This document shows positions 1 to 7,491 of a stretch of DNA of 64,000 nucleotides, one piece after another; the first letter of the stretch is position 1, and every line of letters begins with the position of its first letter. The position numbers were made by a program, and so were the translations under genes. Under the pieces are notes generated by a model. That model searched no databases and was not told where the DNA came from. It saw only the letters and a program-made list of their open reading frames with translations. Source of the stretch: Bosea sp. Tri-49 (GTDB taxonomy: Bacteria; Pseudomonadota; Alphaproteobacteria; Rhizobiales; Beijerinckiaceae); contig NZ_CP017946.1 in the NCBI RefSeq assembly GCF_003952665.1, forward strand, positions 5,041,001 to 5,105,000. The letters run 5' to 3'.

Positions 1-525
1 GTGGCGCTGACCTGGAAATGGATCCTGCAGCGCGATGGCCTGCTCAACGCCGCGATCACCTCGCTCGGCGGTGAGCGCATCCTGTTCCTGGTCGATCCGA
101 GCTGGGCGATGTTCTGGATCGTCTTCGTCTCGATCTGGGCCCATATGGGCTTCTACACGCTGATCCTGCTCGCCGGCCTGCAGGCGATCCCGGCCGATCT
201 CTATGAAGCCGCCGAGATGGATGCGACGCCGCGCTGGCGCGTGTTCTGGCGCATCACCCTGCCGCTGCTCTGGCCGAACATGATCGTGGTGATCGTGCTG
301 GCGCTGATCCGCGGCGTGCAGACCTTCGACGAGGTCTTCGTCCTGACCGGCGGTGGCCCCGGCACCGCGACGCTGATGGTGGTGCACTACATCTACGAGA
401 CTGCCTTCGCCAATCAGGTCCAGAATTTCGGCCTGGCGGCGGCTGCCTCCGTCGTGCTCGGCGTCGTGCTGTTCGCGTTGACATTGGCCCAGCTCGCGGC
501 GAGCCGTCGCAAGGGGGCAGCATGA
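1..525 (+). CDS. Sugar ABC transporter permease, MalF type (5'-truncated by window edge)
   Basis: Inner-membrane permease of a carbohydrate ABC importer (binding-protein-dependent transport family). Only the C-terminal 174 residues are visible; full MalF-type permeases have about 290-310, so the start lies left of the window and the GTG at base 1 is probably internal. The EAA loop that docks on the ATPase is clear (EAAEMDATPRW ... ITLPLLWP), with hydrophobic segments before and after it, and the family-typical LTGGGPGTAT follows. The stop overlaps the next permease gene by 4 bases (ATGA), so the two are translationally coupled. The transported sugar cannot be read from the sequence; the GH31 glycosidase downstream suggests an oligosaccharide or glycoside. 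Confidence 0.9.
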   Translation: MALTWKWILQRDGLLNAAITSLGGERILFLVDPSWAMFWIVFVSIWAHMGFYTLILLAGLQAIPADLYEAAEMDATPRWRVFWRITLPLLWPNMIVVIVLALIRGVQTFDEVFVLTGGGPGTATLMVVHYIYETAFANQVQNFGLAAAASVVLGVVLFALTLAQLAASRRKGAA

Positions 526-1574
526 ACAGGCTTGCCCGCATGGCGGTCGCCCGCCGCAACCTCGGTCGCTGGCATTGGACTGACATCGCCGCCTACGCCT
601 ATCTCGCGCTCGGCGTCGTCCTGATGTTCGGGCCGGTGCTCTGGCTCGGAATCTCCTCATTCAAGACGCAGGCCGGCCTGCTCGAATTCCCGCCCTCGCT
701 GCTGCCGATGTCGCAGAAAGAGGGCCGGGTCGAGGGCCACGCCCAGCCGCTGCCGCTGTTCGAAGTGACGATGGAGGATGGCTCGAAGCGGGTGCTGGCG
801 CAGGTCCGCCGCATCGGCATCCAGGCGCAGATGGTCGACCCGGCCAATCCCGGCCAAAGCATCCGCGTCCCGATCGACAAGCGCACCCCCGTGCGCGAGT
901 TCAAGCTCGCGACCGAGAACTACACCGAGCCGCTGGAGCGCTTCGCCTTCATGCGCTTCCTTTGGAACTCGGTCTTCGTCACCGCGGTGGCGACGCTGAT
1001 CACGCTGGTGATCAACTCGATGGCGGCCTACGCGCTTTCGATCTACGAATTCCGCGGCAAGACGGCGGTGATGCTGATGGTGATCGGCACGCTGATGATC
1101 CCGATCACCATCATCCTCGTCCCGGTCTACCTCGTCATCACCGAGCTCGGACTGGTCAACTCGCTCTGGGCGGTGATCCTGCCGGGCGCGGCAACGCCGA
1201 CCGGCGTCTTCCTGCTGCGGCAATACATGCTGACCCTGCCGCGCGACCTGATCGAGGCGGCGCGCATGGACAAGGCCTCGGAGTGGCAGATCTACTGGCG
1301 GATCGTCATGCCGCTCGCCATGCCGGCGCTCGCGGTCCTCGCGATCTTCTCGATCATGTGGCGCTGGAATGAGTTCCTCTGGCCGCTCGCGGTGCTGACC
1401 AAGACGGAAGCCTATACGCTGCAGATCGGCCTCAACGCCTTCCAGGGCGAATTGCAGACGCAATGGCACTACCTGCTCGCGATGACGGTGGTGACGCTGC
1501 TTCCGGTCGCGCTCGTCTTCGTCTTCCTGCAGCGCTTCATCACCACCGGCATCGCCAATACGGGAATGAAATAA
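522..1574 (+). CDS. Sugar ABC transporter permease, MalG type, with enlarged periplasmic loop
   Basis: Second membrane subunit of the importer begun by the preceding gene. The first membrane segment is at about residues 22-44. The family-typical PPSLLP follows, but instead of running straight into the TxENY element the protein carries about 65 extra residues (roughly 65-129) rich in charged and beta-forming sequence before ATENYTE resumes. The rest is canonical: NSVFVTAVAT, the EAA loop EAARMDKASEWQIYWRIVMP (about residues 246-265) and a terminal membrane helix. At 350 residues it is longer than the usual 275-300. The insert should face the periplasm, where it could touch the receptor. The stop codon shares a base with the start of the ATPase gene. 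Confidence 0.93.
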   Translation: MNRLARMAVARRNLGRWHWTDIAAYAYLALGVVLMFGPVLWLGISSFKTQAGLLEFPPSLLPMSQKEGRVEGHAQPLPLFEVTMEDGSKRVLAQVRRIGIQAQMVDPANPGQSIRVPIDKRTPVREFKLATENYTEPLERFAFMRFLWNSVFVTAVATLITLVINSMAAYALSIYEFRGKTAVMLMVIGTLMIPITIILVPVYLVITELGLVNSLWAVILPGAATPTGVFLLRQYMLTLPRDLIEAARMDKASEWQIYWRIVMPLAMPALAVLAIFSIMWRWNEFLWPLAVLTKTEAYTLQIGLNAFQGELQTQWHYLLAMTVVTLLPVALVFVFLQRFITTGIANTGMK

Positions 1575-2641
1575 TGGCGGGACTGAGCCTATCGGGCGTC
1601 CGCAAGAGCTATGGCGCGACCACGGTGCTGCATGGCATCGACCTTGACGTCGCCGATGGTGAGTTCGTCGTCTTCGTCGGTCCCTCCGGCTGCGGGAAGT
1701 CGACGCTGCTGCGCTCGATCGCCGGGCTGGAAAGCATCACCGGCGGGTCGATCGCGATCGACGGCACGGATGTCACCGGGCTGCCGGCTTCCGAGCGCGG
1801 CCTCGCCATGGTGTTCCAGTCCTATGCGCTCTACCCGCATATGAGTGTCTACGCGAACATGGCCTTCGCGCTGGAGAACATGGGCTTCAAGCGCGACGAG
1901 ATCGACAAGAGGGTGAAGCGCGCCGCCGGCATGCTGCGCCTGACCGATTATCTCGAACGCAAGCCCAAGGCGCTCTCTGGCGGCCAGCGCCAGCGCGTCG
2001 CCATCGGCCGCGCCATCGTGCGCGACCCCAAGATCTTCCTGTTCGACGAGCCGCTGTCGAACCTCGACGCGGAACTGCGCGTCGCGACCCGCAAGGAACT
2101 CGCTGCGCTGCATGCCGAGATCGGCGGCACGATGATCTACGTTACCCACGACCAGGTCGAGGCGATGACACTGGCGCACCGCATCGTCGTGCTCCATGGC
2201 GGGCGGATCGAGCAGGTCGGCACGCCGCTCGAGCTCTACAACCGGCCTGACAATCTGTTCGTCGCCGGCTTCATCGGCTCGCCGCGCATGAACCTGCTGC
2301 CGGGCAAGGTGGTGCGGACCGGTACGGTCGCGATCGGCGAGGCCGGTCACGAGGTCGCCTGCCCGACCGGCGGCCTTGCCACGGGTACATCGGTCACGCT
2401 CGGCATCCGGCCCGAGCACCTCTCGCTCGCCGCGCAGGATAGCGGCGTGCCGCTCGCGATCGAGCTGGTCGAGCGCCTCGGCGGCGAGAGCTATCTCTAC
2501 GGCGCCTCGCAAGGATTGCCGCAGATCACGCTCCGGCTCGACGGTCAGAGCGAGCACCAGCGCGGCTCAAGCGTCGCGCTCGCCTTCCCGCAGCAGCATC
2601 TGCACCTGTTCGACGAGAACGGCCGGGCCGTCCGGTCCTGA
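1574..2641 (+). CDS. Sugar ABC transporter ATP-binding protein, MalK/UgpC type
   Basis: ATPase that powers the MalF/MalG-type permease pair. Start chosen at the ATG in TAATG, which couples it to the upstream stop; the frame is open further upstream but that part lies inside the permease gene. It has Walker A GPSGCGKST near residue 36, signature LSGGQRQRVAIGRA, Walker B IFLFDEPLSNLD and the H-loop YVTHDQVEAM. A C-terminal TOBE/MalK regulatory region from about residue 240 contains LGIRPEHLSL. About 355 residues is normal for the family. ATPases of this type can energise several sugar permeases, which matters because the MalEFG-like cassette at the right end of the window shows no ATPase of its own. 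Confidence 0.95.
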   Translation: MAGLSLSGVRKSYGATTVLHGIDLDVADGEFVVFVGPSGCGKSTLLRSIAGLESITGGSIAIDGTDVTGLPASERGLAMVFQSYALYPHMSVYANMAFALENMGFKRDEIDKRVKRAAGMLRLTDYLERKPKALSGGQRQRVAIGRAIVRDPKIFLFDEPLSNLDAELRVATRKELAALHAEIGGTMIYVTHDQVEAMTLAHRIVVLHGGRIEQVGTPLELYNRPDNLFVAGFIGSPRMNLLPGKVVRTGTVAIGEAGHEVACPTGGLATGTSVTLGIRPEHLSLAAQDSGVPLAIELVERLGGESYLYGASQGLPQITLRLDGQSEHQRGSSVALAFPQQHLHLFDENGRAVRS

Positions 2642-2657
2642 CGACTAGAGAGATCCC

Positions 2658-4934
2658 ATGAAAGCCCTGACGCAAGGCCGCTATCTCGGCCGCGACGGCG
2701 AAGCCGCCTTGTTCGATGTCGGCCTTGGCGCGACGATCACTGTGCGTATCCTTGAAGGCGATATCGGTCGGGTGACGCTGAAGCCGCAAGATGGCTACCG
2801 GCTCGACCGCGGCTGGTCGATCGCGCCGGGCGGGCTCGAGCCCGCCTATGAAGGACGTCCGCGCGACGATCTCTCCGGTTTCGCCTGCCCGCAGGCGAGC
2901 GTCAGCGAAGGTGAGGGCAAGGTCACGCTGTCGGCTGGCGGCCTCTCCGCCGAGGTCACGCTCTCGCCCTTCGGCATCGCCTGGCGGCGCGAGGGCGAGG
3001 CTGATCCCTTCCTGCAGGATCGCACGACGCAGGCCTATCTGATCTCGCCGCGCACCGGCGCGCTCGCCCATTTCATGGCGCGCGACTATGCCGAGCGGCA
3101 TTACGGGCTCGGCGACAAGGCCGGCCCGCTCGACCGGACCGGGCGGCGCTTTGCCATCGATGCGGTCGATCCCTGCGGCTTCGATGCCGAGCTGTCTGAT
3201 CCGCTCTACAAGATGCTGCCCTTCTTCATCGTCGACGGGAAGGCGGGCGCCCATGGCGTGTTCTACGACAACCTCTCGACCGGCAGCGTCGATCTCGGCT
3301 GCACGCTCGACAATTACCATGGCCTGTTCCGCTCCTGGAAAGGCGATGACGGCGATCTCGACTATTACGTCATGGCCGGCCCGACCGTGCCGGATGTGGT
3401 CAAGCGCTTTTCCTGGCTGACAGGTGGGCAGGCCTTCGCGCCGCGCTGGTCCTTCGGCTTCGGTGTGACCTCGATGGCGATCGCCGACGCGCCAGACGCC
3501 GATGCTCGGATCAGCGACTTCATCGCCAAGTGCCGCAAGCACGCCATACCCTGCGACAGCTTCCATTTCGGCTCGGGCTACACCCAGATCGGCCAGCGCC
3601 GCTACGCCTTCAACTGGAATCGCGAAAAATTCCCGGAACCGCTGGTGACGATGAAGCGGCTGAACAAGGCCGGCATGCACACCGTCGCCAACCTCAAGCC
3701 CTGCCTGCTTGACGACCATCCGCGCCTGCAGGAGGCGCTCGACCAGGGCTTCCTGGTCAAGGATTCCAAGACCGGCGAGCCGGCCGTGGCGCAGTTCTGG
3801 GACGGGCTCGGCTTCCATATCGACTACACCAACCCGAAGGGCCGGGCCTGGTGGCGCGCCGGTATCGAGAGCGCGCTGCTCGACCACGGCTTCACCACGG
3901 TCTGGAACGACAACAACGAATACGAGATCTGGGACGAGGACGCGGTCTGTGACGGCGACGGCCGCCCCTTCCGGCAGGCGCTGGCGCGCCCGGCGCAGCC
4001 GCTGCTGATGACCAAGCTCTCCTACGAGACGCAAGCCGCGCGCGAGCCGGGCAAGCGGCAATATGCGATCACGCGCGGCGGCTGTGCCGGCATCTCGCGC
4101 TACGCCCAGACCTGGTCGGGCGACAACGAGACCGCCTGGAAGACGCTGCGCTACAACCTGACCCAGGGGCTCAATATGAGCCTGTCGGGCATGTTCTCGA
4201 TCGGCCATGATGTCGGCGGCTTCCACGGCCCGACGCCCGGTCCCGAGCTCTTCGTCCGCTTCAACGAGTTCTGCGCGCTCTGGCCGCGCATGGTGATGAA
4301 CTCCTGGAACGATGACGGCGTCGTCAATCTGCCTTGGATGTATCCGGAGATGGTGCCGCAGGTGCGCGAGGCGATCTCGCTGCGCTACCGGTTGATGCCC
4401 TATCTCTATACGCAGATGTGGCGGGCGAGCCGCGACGGCATCCCGGCCGTGCGCCCGCTGCTCTACGATTTCCCGCAGGATGCGGCGGCTGTGGCGGTCG
4501 ACGATGTCTTCATGCTCGGCCCGGACGTGCTGGTCGCGCCGGTGTTGGAGGAGGGCGCGCGCGAGCGCAGCGCCCACCTGCCTGCCCATGCCGGTGGCTG
4601 GTACGACTGGCATGACGGCAAGCACTACCCTGGCGGTGTCACCGTGACGGTTGCGGCGCCGCTCGGCCGGCTGCCGCTGTTCGTACGCGCCGGCGCGCTG
4701 ATCCCGCTCGGCGATCCCAAGGGCATCAGCACCGAGCGCGAGGTGCTGGTCTGCGGCGTGGTCGAGGGTGCTACCGGTGAGCTCTACGAGGACGATGGCG
4801 AGACCGCCGACTGGCGCGGCGCCGGTTCGACGGTGATCCGCTTCGAGGTTCGCAATGGCGAGGTCGCGATCGAGCAGCAGGGCGAGGGCAAGCCGGCCTT
4901 CAACAAGATCGCCATCCGGCAGATCGGCGGCTGA
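2658..4934 (+). CDS. Glycoside hydrolase family 31 (alpha-glucosidase/alpha-xylosidase type)
   Basis: Retaining alpha-glycosidase that should release monosaccharides from the non-reducing end of imported oligosaccharides or glycosides. The family catalytic landmarks are visible: nucleophile Asp about 418 in VWNDNNEYEIWDED and general acid/base Asp about 489 in WSGDNETAW. A beta-sandwich N-terminal domain precedes the barrel (HYGLGDKAGPLDR near 150), and the terminal beta domains include LYEDDGET. No signal peptide is seen, so action is cytoplasmic. Length (758) fits the family. It follows the ATPase gene by 16 bases and is probably the last gene of that operon. GH31 members differ in specificity (glucosidase, xylosidase, sulfoquinovosidase, others); the exact substrate is undetermined. 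Confidence 0.93.
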   Translation: MKALTQGRYLGRDGEAALFDVGLGATITVRILEGDIGRVTLKPQDGYRLDRGWSIAPGGLEPAYEGRPRDDLSGFACPQASVSEGEGKVTLSAGGLSAEVTLSPFGIAWRREGEADPFLQDRTTQAYLISPRTGALAHFMARDYAERHYGLGDKAGPLDRTGRRFAIDAVDPCGFDAELSDPLYKMLPFFIVDGKAGAHGVFYDNLSTGSVDLGCTLDNYHGLFRSWKGDDGDLDYYVMAGPTVPDVVKRFSWLTGGQAFAPRWSFGFGVTSMAIADAPDADARISDFIAKCRKHAIPCDSFHFGSGYTQIGQRRYAFNWNREKFPEPLVTMKRLNKAGMHTVANLKPCLLDDHPRLQEALDQGFLVKDSKTGEPAVAQFWDGLGFHIDYTNPKGRAWWRAGIESALLDHGFTTVWNDNNEYEIWDEDAVCDGDGRPFRQALARPAQPLLMTKLSYETQAAREPGKRQYAITRGGCAGISRYAQTWSGDNETAWKTLRYNLTQGLNMSLSGMFSIGHDVGGFHGPTPGPELFVRFNEFCALWPRMVMNSWNDDGVVNLPWMYPEMVPQVREAISLRYRLMPYLYTQMWRASRDGIPAVRPLLYDFPQDAAAVAVDDVFMLGPDVLVAPVLEEGARERSAHLPAHAGGWYDWHDGKHYPGGVTVTVAAPLGRLPLFVRAGALIPLGDPKGISTEREVLVCGVVEGATGELYEDDGETADWRGAGSTVIRFEVRNGEVAIEQQGEGKPAFNKIAIRQIGG

Positions 4935-4946
4935 ACGCGCACGGTG

Positions 4947-4969
4947 GCGCCGGCTTAGTCAGCCGGCGC
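4947..4969 (+). terminator. Stem-loop terminator after GH31 gene
   Basis: A perfect 9-bp stem, GCGCCGGCT (4947-4955) with AGCCGGCGC (4961-4969) around a 5-base loop, lies 13 bases after the GH31 stop. Flanking GGTG/GCGCCAC bases can extend the pairing. The T-tract is weak, so it may be only partly intrinsic. It separates the sugar operon from the GntR gene. Confidence 0.6.
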
Positions 4970-5001
4970 TGTTGCGCCACTAGGTGCAATCTGTATTTGT
5001 C

Positions 5002-5011
5002 ATGTCGACAA
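5002..5011. promoter_or_regulatory. Putative GntR operator (autoregulatory)
   Basis: ATGTCGACAA differs at one base from the perfect palindrome TTGTCGACAA found at 5919-5928 in front of the DapA-family gene. It lies just before the most likely start of the GntR gene. The preceding AATCTGTAT (4988-4996) also recurs at 8547-8555 between the reductase and epimerase genes. FadR-type GntR proteins usually bind short TGT-ACA dyads, so this is a plausible site for feedback control. Confidence 0.5.
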
Positions 5012-5022
5012 TGGATGGCGAC

Positions 5023-5724
5023 ATGACTGACAGGACCATGGCTCCGACCGAGCGCAAACGGGGCGAGGGCGTCAAGCTCGTCTACGACATCCTGCGCGAC
5101 GACATCATCGACCTGGTGCTGCCGCCCGGCAGCCCGATCGACGAAATCCAGTTGGCCGAGCGCCTGTCGATGTCGCGCACGCCCATCCGCGAGGCGCTGG
5201 TGCGTCTGGCGAGCGAAGGGCTGGTGACGACGCTGCCGAACCGCTCGACGGTGGTGTCGAATATCGACTTCCTCAACCTGCACACCTTCTTCGACGCGAT
5301 CACGCTGATGTATCGCGTCACGACGCGGCTGGCGGCCGAGTTCCATGTCGCGGCGGATCTCGACATCATCCGCGCCCGGCAGGCCGCCTTCGCGGGTGCC
5401 GTCGAAGCGCAGGATGCGCTCGCGATGATCGCCACCAACCGCGATTTCCATGCGGCGATCGCCGAAGCCGGGCGCAATCCCTATTATACCGGGCTGTTCT
5501 GCCGCCTGCTTGACGAAGGCCGGCGCATTCTGCGGCTCTATTACTCCTCCTTCGAGGACCGCCTGCCGCTGCGCTATGTCGCCGAGCATGAGGAGATGAT
5601 CGCGGCGATCGCTGCCCGCGACGTCGAGGGCGCCGACCGGTTGGCCAAGGCCCATGCCGACCAGATCGTCCAGCAGATCCAGCAACTAATTGCGCGCGAC
5701 CGGCGCCAGACGCTGGCGCTGTAG
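5023..5724 (+). CDS. GntR-family transcriptional regulator, FCD (FadR-like) subfamily
   Basis: Probable local repressor of the hydroxyproline-type genes that follow. The N-terminal winged helix-turn-helix occupies about residues 17-75 (LAERLSMSRTPIREALVRLASEGLV is the recognition part). It is followed by an all-helical FCD ligand domain with the usual acidic/histidine metal-site residues (DFHAAIAEAG, AEHEEMIAAI, KAHADQI). In-frame starts also exist at 4984, 5002 and 5011; 5023 was preferred because it leaves the TGTCGACA dyad outside the coding region and has GGATGG upstream. About 233 residues is normal. Its motif recurs in front of the DapA-family gene and, in a variant, between the reductase and epimerase genes, which argues that it controls this block rather than the GH31 operon. 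Confidence 0.9.
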   Translation: MTDRTMAPTERKRGEGVKLVYDILRDDIIDLVLPPGSPIDEIQLAERLSMSRTPIREALVRLASEGLVTTLPNRSTVVSNIDFLNLHTFFDAITLMYRVTTRLAAEFHVAADLDIIRARQAAFAGAVEAQDALAMIATNRDFHAAIAEAGRNPYYTGLFCRLLDEGRRILRLYYSSFEDRLPLRYVAEHEEMIAAIAARDVEGADRLAKAHADQIVQQIQQLIARDRRQTLAL

Positions 5725-5749
5725 GGCGCGCGCTCCTCTTCCAGATCAC

Positions 5750-5858
5750 CCGTCATTCCGGACAAGCGGCGAAGCCGCGCAGCTCCGGAATCCATCGAAG
5801 GGCACCGGAGCTCTACGATGGATTCCGGCGCTCCGCTTCGCTTCGGCCGGAATGACGG
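5750..5858. repeat. Nested intergenic palindrome (dispersed-repeat type)
   Basis: Two perfect inverted repeats are nested: CCGTCATTCCGG (5750-5761) with CCGGAATGACGG (5847-5858), and CCGGAATCCATCG (5785-5797) with CGATGGATTCCGG (5816-5828). The whole unit can fold into one long cruciform or RNA hairpin. Sequences of this GTCATTCCGG...GGAATCCATC style are common between genes in Hyphomicrobiales genomes. It sits just after the GntR gene, where it may also serve as a terminator. Confidence 0.8.
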
Positions 5859-5918
5859 TACCGGGAGAAAGCCGCGTCGATAGCCCGATCTAGCGGGAGT
5901 TTCGACTGCATGATTTTC

Positions 5919-5960
5919 TTGTCGACAAATAAAATACAAAGAGTATTATTCTTGTCGATC
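5919..5960. promoter_or_regulatory. Putative GntR operator and promoter region of DapA-family gene
   Basis: A perfect 10-bp palindrome TTGTCGACAA (5919-5928) is followed by an AT-rich stretch (aaataaaatacaaagagtat) and a second half-site TTGTCGAT (5952-5959). The AT-rich segment is unusual in this GC-rich DNA and is the likely promoter. The palindrome matches the dyad in front of the GntR gene in 9 of 10 positions. Confidence 0.6.
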
Positions 5961-6010
5961 GAGGCGGCGAAGCAGGCCGCCCGTTGATCCGCCAGCCCGA
6001 GGAGCGCGTG

Positions 6011-6970
6011 ATGAAGGCCCAGATCTTTTCCGGCTGCATGCCGGCGCTGATGACCCCTTGCAAGGATGACCGCAGCCCGGACTTCGAGGCGCTGGTGCGC
6101 AAGGGCAAGGAGCTGATCGCCGCCGGCATGTCGGCGGTGGTCTATTGCGGCTCGATGGGCGATTGGCCGCTGCTGACCGATGCGCAACGCATGCAGGGCG
6201 TCGAGGCCCTGGTGAAGGCCGGCGTGCCGGTAATTGTCGGCACCGGTGCGGTCAACACCGCCTCTGCCGTCGCCCATGCCGCTCATGCCCAGAAGGTCGG
6301 CGCCAAGGGCTTGATGGTGATCCCGCGCGTGCTCTCGCGCGGCTCGGTGGTCGAGGCGCAGCGCCATCATTTCAAGGCGATCCTCGCTGCCGCCCCCGAT
6401 CTGCCGGCGGTGATCTACAACAGCCCCTATTACGGCTTCGCCACGCGCGCCGACCTGTTCTTCGCGCTGCGGGCCCAGCATCCGAACCTGATCGGCTTCA
6501 AGGAGTTCGGCGGCGCCGCCGACATGCGCTACGCCGCGGAAAACATCACCAGCCGCGACGACGACGTCTCGCTGATGATCGGCGTCGACACCTGCGTCTT
6601 CCACGGCTTCGTCAATTGCGGCGCGACCGGCGCGATCACCGGAATCGGCTGCGTGTTGCCGAAGGAGGTGCTGCACCTCGTCAGCCTCAGCCAGGCGGCG
6701 GCCAAGGGTGATGTCGAGGCGCGCCGGCTGGCGCTCGAGCTGGAGGCGGCGCTCGCCGTGCTGTCTTCCTTCGACGAGGGGCCGGAGCTCGTCCTCTATT
6801 TCAAGCACATGATGGTGCTGAAGGGCGACGCCGAATACACGCTGCATTTCAACCCGACCGATGTGCTCGGCGAAAGCCAGCGCGGCTATGTCGAGGCGCA
6901 GCTCAAGCTGTTCGACGCCTGGTATGCGCAATGGTCGAAGCAACCCAGCGCGCTGAAGCACGCTGCCTGA
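6011..6970 (+). CDS. DapA-family lyase, probable 1-pyrroline-4-hydroxy-2-carboxylate deaminase
   Basis: Class I aldolase-fold enzyme of the DHDPS/NAL superfamily. Start set at ATG 6011 because GAGGAG sits 6 bases upstream. The Schiff-base lysine is Lys164 in LIGFKEFGG and the catalytic tyrosine is Tyr136 in AVIYNSPYYGF. The GTTGE loop of true dihydrodipicolinate synthase is replaced by GSMGD (47-51), so lysine biosynthesis is unlikely. In hydroxyproline degradation a member of this superfamily deaminates 1-pyrroline-4-hydroxy-2-carboxylate to 2-oxoglutarate semialdehyde. The nearby epimerase and Ldh2-family reductase make that the preferred role. It is cytoplasmic, about 319 residues, and probably regulated by the upstream GntR protein. 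The substrate assignment rests on context. Confidence 0.8.
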   Translation: MKAQIFSGCMPALMTPCKDDRSPDFEALVRKGKELIAAGMSAVVYCGSMGDWPLLTDAQRMQGVEALVKAGVPVIVGTGAVNTASAVAHAAHAQKVGAKGLMVIPRVLSRGSVVEAQRHHFKAILAAAPDLPAVIYNSPYYGFATRADLFFALRAQHPNLIGFKEFGGAADMRYAAENITSRDDDVSLMIGVDTCVFHGFVNCGATGAITGIGCVLPKEVLHLVSLSQAAAKGDVEARRLALELEAALAVLSSFDEGPELVLYFKHMMVLKGDAEYTLHFNPTDVLGESQRGYVEAQLKLFDAWYAQWSKQPSALKHAA

Positions 6971-6986
6971 GGATTGGCTCAGGAAC

Positions 6987-7012
6987 AGGCCCTCCTGGTG
7001 ACGGGAGGGCCT
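6987..7012 (+). terminator. Rho-independent-like terminator after DapA-family gene
   Basis: The 9-bp stem AGGCCCTCC (6987-6995) pairs with GGAGGGCCT (7004-7012) around an 8-base loop, then CTCTATT follows. It starts 16 bases past the stop codon and ends this transcription unit before the AT-richer stretch. Confidence 0.75.
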
Positions 7013-7041
7013 CTCTATTGGGCCATGGGTGTCATGTTGCC

Positions 7042-7081
7042 CGACGTGACGAATGTCTCAGTTGGGCCGGTTGCGGTCATT
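7042..7081. repeat. Copy 1 of a short dispersed intergenic repeat
   Basis: About 40 bases containing GACGAATGTC, TTGGG and GTCATT in fixed spacing match 53132-53172 at roughly three quarters of positions. Both copies lie in noncoding DNA beside a small orphan gene. No inverted ends or duplication are obvious. Confidence 0.5.
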
Positions 7082-7137
7082 ATTTTGTGGCCAAAAGAGG
7101 GGCGTTTCAGGCTCGCACCAGAGATCGAATTAGCATC

Positions 7138-7329
7138 TCAATCCCGCCATAGATACCCGATTGCTAAGAATGCGGCCGGCAAACCAATCAAAGCTCCAAA
7201 TATCAGGCCGCCGAGAAATGAATACTCATTAGTATGATAAAAGAAATAACTCCCAAAAAAAGAACCAATGATGCTGCAGGCACTCCAAACGGCGATGAAA
7301 ATTGGGATAGTGAATAAGGCTCTGATCAT
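7138..7329 (-). CDS. Small two-helix membrane protein, hypothetical
   Basis: A 63-residue protein with two hydrophobic segments (about residues 5-30 and 37-58) separated by a short polar hairpin containing YHTNEYS, ending in the charged GYLWRD. It is not recognised. The region is clearly AT-richer than the genes on either side, and codon use (TTT, ATT, AAT) differs from the local norm, suggesting acquired or fast-diverging DNA. A protein-like reading also exists on the opposite strand, but it lacks hydrophobic organisation and begins inside the terminator of the preceding gene. The rest of the 6971-7491 gap holds the terminator, the short repeat and nothing else I can name. Moderate confidence that this is a real gene. 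Confidence 0.45.
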   Translation of the reverse strand: MIRALFTIPIFIAVWSACSIIGSFFGSYFFYHTNEYSFLGGLIFGALIGLPAAFLAIGYLWRD

Positions 7330-7491
7330 AAAAAGCCCGCTGAGATAGATGGATTACTGCTCGCTGCCCCGAAGACAAGTCGGATAATTGAGGTGTCGCT
7401 CGGGGAAGCATTACATCTCAGAAGCGGGGCCACAAGGTCGGAAACGGGTCGTGAGCTGACCGTCCCGCCAAGCCTCTGGCCTTCTCGTTGG

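Noticed and set aside
2526..4625. Very long open frame on the minus strand opposite the GH31 gene (and similar antisense frames elsewhere)
   Set aside because: Antisense frames stay open because of GC-rich codon bias; the translation is Arg/Ala/Gly/His-rich with no domain, while the plus strand encodes a complete GH31 enzyme.
6011..6970. dapA (lysine biosynthesis)
   Set aside because: The GTTGE loop is GSMGD and the gene is surrounded by hydroxyproline-type catabolic genes.
6974..7237. Plus-strand open frame after the DapA-family gene
   Set aside because: It begins just before the terminator stem, reads through it, and lacks protein-like organisation; the minus-strand frame at 7138-7329 has a regular two-helix membrane pattern.
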